Below are positions 60,301 through 64,000 of a stretch of 64,000 nt of DNA, one piece after another. This DNA is from Trochalopteron elliotii (Eukaryota; Chordata; Aves; Passeriformes; Leiothrichidae): NCBI GenBank assembly GCA_024734555.1, contig JANPWX010000010.1:1340077-1404076 (forward strand). Reading direction: 5' to 3'. Each line of letters opens with the position of its first letter. The stretch's first letter is position 1. The translations under genes were made by a program, and so were the position numbers. The notes below the pieces were generated by a model, which was not told the origin of the DNA, did not search any database, and saw only the letters and a program-made list of their open reading frames with translations.

Positions 60301-63300
60301 CTGTAAAGATCTTTCTGTATGCCTGCACACAGGTTAGGTACTCAATTCCATATAAATCTATTTTATGATAACACATTTTTCACTTGCCTTTGTATTATTT
60401 AATTCCTTCAGAGTAGGGAAGGTTTTTCACTATGTTTGTATTTCACAGAGAGGTTTCCCTTCTAGCTAGGACTTTAACAACCATCATTTTAGAGTCGAAT
60501 GAGATTCCCTCCCATGGCTGTTCCAGCTTTATCATTGCAATAAAGTTTCTGCATATTACAGTGGAGCACAGACCACACAGTTACACTGAGAATATCTCAG
60601 TTAAAGCCTTAGTGAAGTGGTTCAGCAGAAACAGGCACCCTTAAATGACCTTAAGTGTCTTCCATCATTCTGCTGAATAGCATCAGGTATTCACAGGGAG
60701 GGAGGCTTGAGCAAGGGGCTACAGAAACAGAAACACTGCCCTCAGAGAAGCACACCGAGCACTTCATATCTTGAGCTTTAAGGGTCCATTTGAAGGATTT
60801 AATGAGAATGCATCACAGAAAACAACAGTGACTCGCCTGTATCATTACAATACTGGACATGAAAGCCGTGGAATGTGACTGAACCACACTCACCCTTGTA
60901 AGTTTGGTGGAGAACATAGTAAACATGTAGAGCTGATTTTTACTTGTGCTAACGACCATCGTTTCCTCAGAGGGGCTGAAGCATATACATGTAATGTCCT
61001 GTCTGCCTGACTTTTTTGGCTCAGTGCTGAACAGGTCCTGAGGAAGCTGCACAAGAAAGGCATCCCATGGGTTGTGCCAGGTTTCCATGTTTTGGTAGTA
61101 GGCATGGACACACACAAACTTTTGTTGTAATGCTCCTCTAATAAGCACATACACAATATCAGCAAGACAACTTGGATCATTAATAGCATATAACTGCTAC
61201 AAGGCAGGGAATAGAGGACAAGAGGACAACCTAATGGTATCTATAACATTACAGCTGAAATAATGTATCAGGGGACGTTTCAGCAATAATCTGAAGTATT
61301 GCACTAAACAAGAAACAAAACGGCAGTAGAAAAATATCAACAAAAAAACTAGCAAGTGTCAGAATGAGAACTGCCTAAAAATTGTGATTTCAGAAGAGTT
61401 CTTTGTAATGTATCATTAAGATAGATAAGGCTTATTACAGAGTCTCATGCATAGGGCAGATCTGACCTTTTAGAATGAGAGTATGAAATCTTGACCAGTT
61501 CATTCGAGTTAAATGTTCTTACCCAGAGATTTCAGTAGGTCAATGCATAGAGTTTGCTATATATATATATATATATGTAACAGTTAGAAGAATTATTTAA
61601 GAGTGCACAGGTCTCATGACAGCTCTAATAAATACCTGAGAGGAGAAAAGCTTCTCCTTGGAAAAAAACAAGCAGCCAAGTTGTTCAAAACTGATGTAAA
61701 CTACCTCTTAGTCCCAAACGTCTCCACAAATAAAAGTCTCTTATAGTTTTCCTGAAGTTTAGCAGCCTCAAAGCACATTTTATATGTGGGAAGGGAATAT
61801 ACAGAAATACCTTGCAAAAGGTCATCAGGCACTCACTTTCAGTGGCAATTCCTTTTGACATCACCAGGACAGTTAGCTAATCCTTACAATGCAATTTAGC
61901 AGTGTGCTAAAAATTATTATTTATAACTGAATCAGAAACACAGTTCTCTAAACAGGGCTCTGCTGCATAATTGCTTAGAAAAGCTTTTTTACTCCTTACC
62001 CAGACTTCTTGACTCTCCTTGTAGAGCTCATTTTCCATGGTCTTCTCAAACAGAAGGACAACTCCTGGGCTAGGTGAACATGCAAAGCCTTTGGAATACG
62101 CTGCAACTGCAGATATTTGAGGCACAGAATGCTGTTGTAAAGCATTATCTTCAAAGGCCAGTCCACTAGAAACACCAGAAATGCAATTAGGAAATGCATA
62201 AAGACTTAAAAACAAAGAAGCACAAATCAAAAATTGCTAAGCATCATTTGACTTCATAAATTGACAAGAAGGAGGTAACTAAACTGCAGACAAAAGCATG
62301 GAACTATTACTAATAATGTTCAACAGATTTACCTCTCGTATCCTTTTGTTGCTGTATGTCCTAGTTCCCTGTGTGGTTTTCTGTACTCCAAACTTGTCTC
62401 CCAGTGCAGCTCTCCAGTTTCAAACAAGCTCAGTTTGCCTGTGTCAGTGCCACATATAACTTCCTCCTCGGACAGCCAGGCATGGCACAAGTAGTTTTCT
62501 GGCTCTCCCCTTTGTAAATTCATCTGCTTTAAATATCCTTCACTGTACTTGAAAAGTTTAAAAAAGCCATTTCCAGTGATACAAACCTGAGTATTGTCTT
62601 GAGGATTAAAGCTCACCTATGGAACAAAAAAGAGAGGAAGTATTTTTTTCAACTGTGTTCACAAATAAGCAAATATTATACCTGTTCTGAAGATTTCTAT
62701 ACCAGATACAGGAAAACAAACAAGGGAAGATGGTTCATAGAAACATACAAGAATACCAAAGAGATTAAGAATTAGCCACCATAACTAGGTACTGCAGTTT
62801 TCCCCTTCAAAAGTCTGTCTATCCAAATTAAATTACAAAAGTAAGGCCAAAATGCCTCTTTACTACTGATTAACATTTTTTTTTCCAGTAGCAAGCTTCC
62901 TGGAAAGTGGGACCATTTGTTCTCAAAAGGCCAAGAGTAAGTGTTGTATTCCTGTATTTCAGGCTAACAGTACACACATGAATTCATATAATTAGGTATT
63001 TATTTGTGAAAATGATGGAATAGCCATCGCAATACCTAACATCAAGGATAGGAAGAGTAGTTTGAAGTAATTCTTTATGCTTAATGGGACTTTAGACAGC
63101 CAGAGTCTTTACACTCCCCTCTCTTTAGGAATTGAGCTCATGAATTCAGTAGTTCAGCCAACCTCTGCTTGTAGCTGTACCCCAGAAAAATTGGCATGTA
63201 CTGAAAGTATCTGACCTCCCTGCATGAAAGAATCTAAAAAGGGGCACCCAAAGCTGGATGCAGAAATGATTTGTGTGCCATCGGCCTCCTCCTAGCCACT

Positions 63301-64000
63301 CTTCTCCTCCCATCTGAACACAGAAGACTGCAGGAAGGAAAAGGTGCACTGAGAGCTTTCAAGTGTGTTACAACTACTGAGCACAGCCCATACATTTAGT
63401 GTGTGCTTTTGCAGGTACAAAAGGGATACATTGCACACTCACGGGCCTGTTGTACTGGCCCTGTAACACAGATCTCATGTGATATAAAAGAATCTCATGT
63501 GATACAACAGACACAGACATGAGAATGTCCATTATGAGTCAATGCAAAACTTCAGCCTAGTGTCCTATTGCTGAGGGAGGCCAACAGCAGATGTCAAGAA
63601 AGATCAGAGAAACTGTATGAAATCTAATGTGGAGCCCCTCTCTTCCTCTTGCCATGGATAAAAAGCTATTTGGCCACGGGAAAATGCACTGTGCACCTGT
63701 CCTGAAGGATGAATGTGTGTGTCCAACCTCGCACCTGCTACATGTTGAACTAAATTCTGATCGTTTTATCCACCTTTTTGAAAAGTGAAGTATGCTCCCG
63801 AAGAGCCACTCAGCTGCGAATGGGAGTGTTACCAATGAGCCGCAGGGACGCTGGCACAGCTCGGGTTTGGAACTTTTGGAAGCAGGCGGAGCTGGAGCCA
63901 TTACCTGGCAGGGGCCGTCGCCCGCGGCCGGGACGCGGACTGTCGCCACCGGCTGCTGCTTCTCCCAGAGCCAGCAGGTGAGGCCTGACAAACGCGCAAA
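42348..64000 (-). CDS. CFAP57: Cilia and flagella associated protein 57 (WDR65), 21 exons, N-terminus off window
   Basis: CFAP57 is an axonemal protein of motile cilia needed to assemble a subset of inner dynein arms. Exons: 63905-64000 (runs off the edge), 62333-62616, 62000-62165, 60894-61046, 59701-59840, 58858-59023, 58347-58460, 57642-57854, 56807-56980, 55391-55549, 54801-54956, 52589-52682, 51728-51918, 50554-50727, 49272-49430, 48728-48871, 48063-48179, 46890-47024, 46663-46806, 42811-42937 and 42348-42526. All are GT-AG and the phases join, giving 1094 residues and a stop. The N-terminal half is WD40 repeats ([35 protein letters not shown]). From 54956 onward it is a long coiled coil rich in Glu, Lys and Gln ([30 protein letters not shown]), ending in [16 protein letters not shown]. 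Human CFAP57 has about 1250 residues as I recall, so roughly 130 residues are missing at the right edge. The 60894-61046 exon has a second acceptor 9 bases downstream. Confidence 0.95.
45400..45640 (-). mobile_element. Old CR1-like LINE fragment in CFAP57 intron
   Basis: The blocks ATACAGAGCTAGAAGACTGTC and CTCATTAATCTACTGGACTTC resemble a strongly diverged CR1 3' region in reverse complement. It lies in the 3.7-kb intron between 42938 and 46662. Confidence 0.5.
47320..47450 (-). mobile_element. CR1 LINE 3' fragment in CFAP57 intron
   Basis: AACACAGAATATGCTGAGTTGG and GGATCATTGAGTCCAGCTC are the CR1 3' end in reverse complement. The copy is short and 5'-truncated. Confidence 0.75.
50932..50958. 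repeat. (TTTA)n microsatellite in CFAP57 intron
   Basis: About six TTTA units occur in the intron upstream (in transcript order) of the 50554-50727 exon. Confidence 0.85.
53950..54330 (+). mobile_element. Degraded CR1-like LINE internal fragment in CFAP57 intron
   Basis: Stretches such as AAATCACCAGGACAGGACAG followed by TATTCACCCAAAAGCTC, and later TTATCAGACACAGATAAAT, resemble the reverse-transcriptase region of old CR1-type elements in sense orientation. The copy is riddled with stops and cannot encode protein. Its borders are vague. Confidence 0.4.
56340..56533 (+). mobile_element. CR1 LINE 3' fragment in CFAP57 intron
   Basis: The sequence runs CCCTGGAGATATTTAAGAGA to TTCTAACCTAAACGATTCTA, the CR1 3' end in sense orientation. 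It lies between the exons at 55391-55549 and 56807-56980. Confidence 0.75.
61558..61577. repeat. (AT)n microsatellite in CFAP57 intron
   Basis: About nine AT units lie in the intron between the exons at 60894-61046 and 62000-62165. Confidence 0.85.

Overview
This window is vertebrate nuclear DNA, almost certainly from a bird and probably a songbird. It holds split genes with GT-AG introns. Its repeats are CR1 LINE fragments plus one tRNA-derived SINE with a CR1-type tail, of the kind known from passerines. Five protein genes read MPL - TIE1 - TEMP (C1orf210) - TMEM125 - CFAP57. This is the same order as I remember for human 1p34.2, shown here from the opposite strand. No bacterial, plasmid or phage sequence is present.

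Layout. Positions 1-4443 (minus) carry the 5' seven coding exons of MPL, the thrombopoietin receptor; the rest of the gene lies off the left edge. Positions 6.3-18.9 kb (minus) hold a complete 23-exon TIE1, an endothelial receptor tyrosine kinase. All phases join and give 1124 residues. Positions 22.4-27.6 kb (plus) hold a complete four-exon gene orthologous to TEMP/C1orf210, with one LTR-like insertion in intron 1. Positions 32.4-33.1 kb (minus) hold the single coding exon of TMEM125. Positions 41.7-64.0 kb (minus) hold 21 exons of CFAP57, a WD40 and coiled-coil axonemal protein; its first coding exons lie off the right edge. Between TMEM125 and CFAP57 are 9 kb with no supported gene, containing CR1 pieces and a GC-rich 20/21-bp tandem repeat.

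The genes are not a pathway. MPL (megakaryocytes, stem cells) and TIE1 (endothelium) are neighbours expressed in related blood and vessel lineages. TEMP and TMEM125 are small membrane proteins, and CFAP57 belongs to motile cilia.

The most notable observation is the TEMP orthologue. In human it is a very short protein consisting of little more than a membrane span and tail. Here the same span and acidic tail are joined, through clean in-phase introns, to a signal peptide, an LRR N-cap, five leucine-rich repeats and an LRR C-cap, which is the architecture of LRRC19. Other points are a 41-bp tandem duplication that doubles an MPL splice donor, a reading-frame-supported GC-AG intron in TIE1, and a paired ETS/GATA motif upstream of MPL. 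I found no wholly new multi-gene system.
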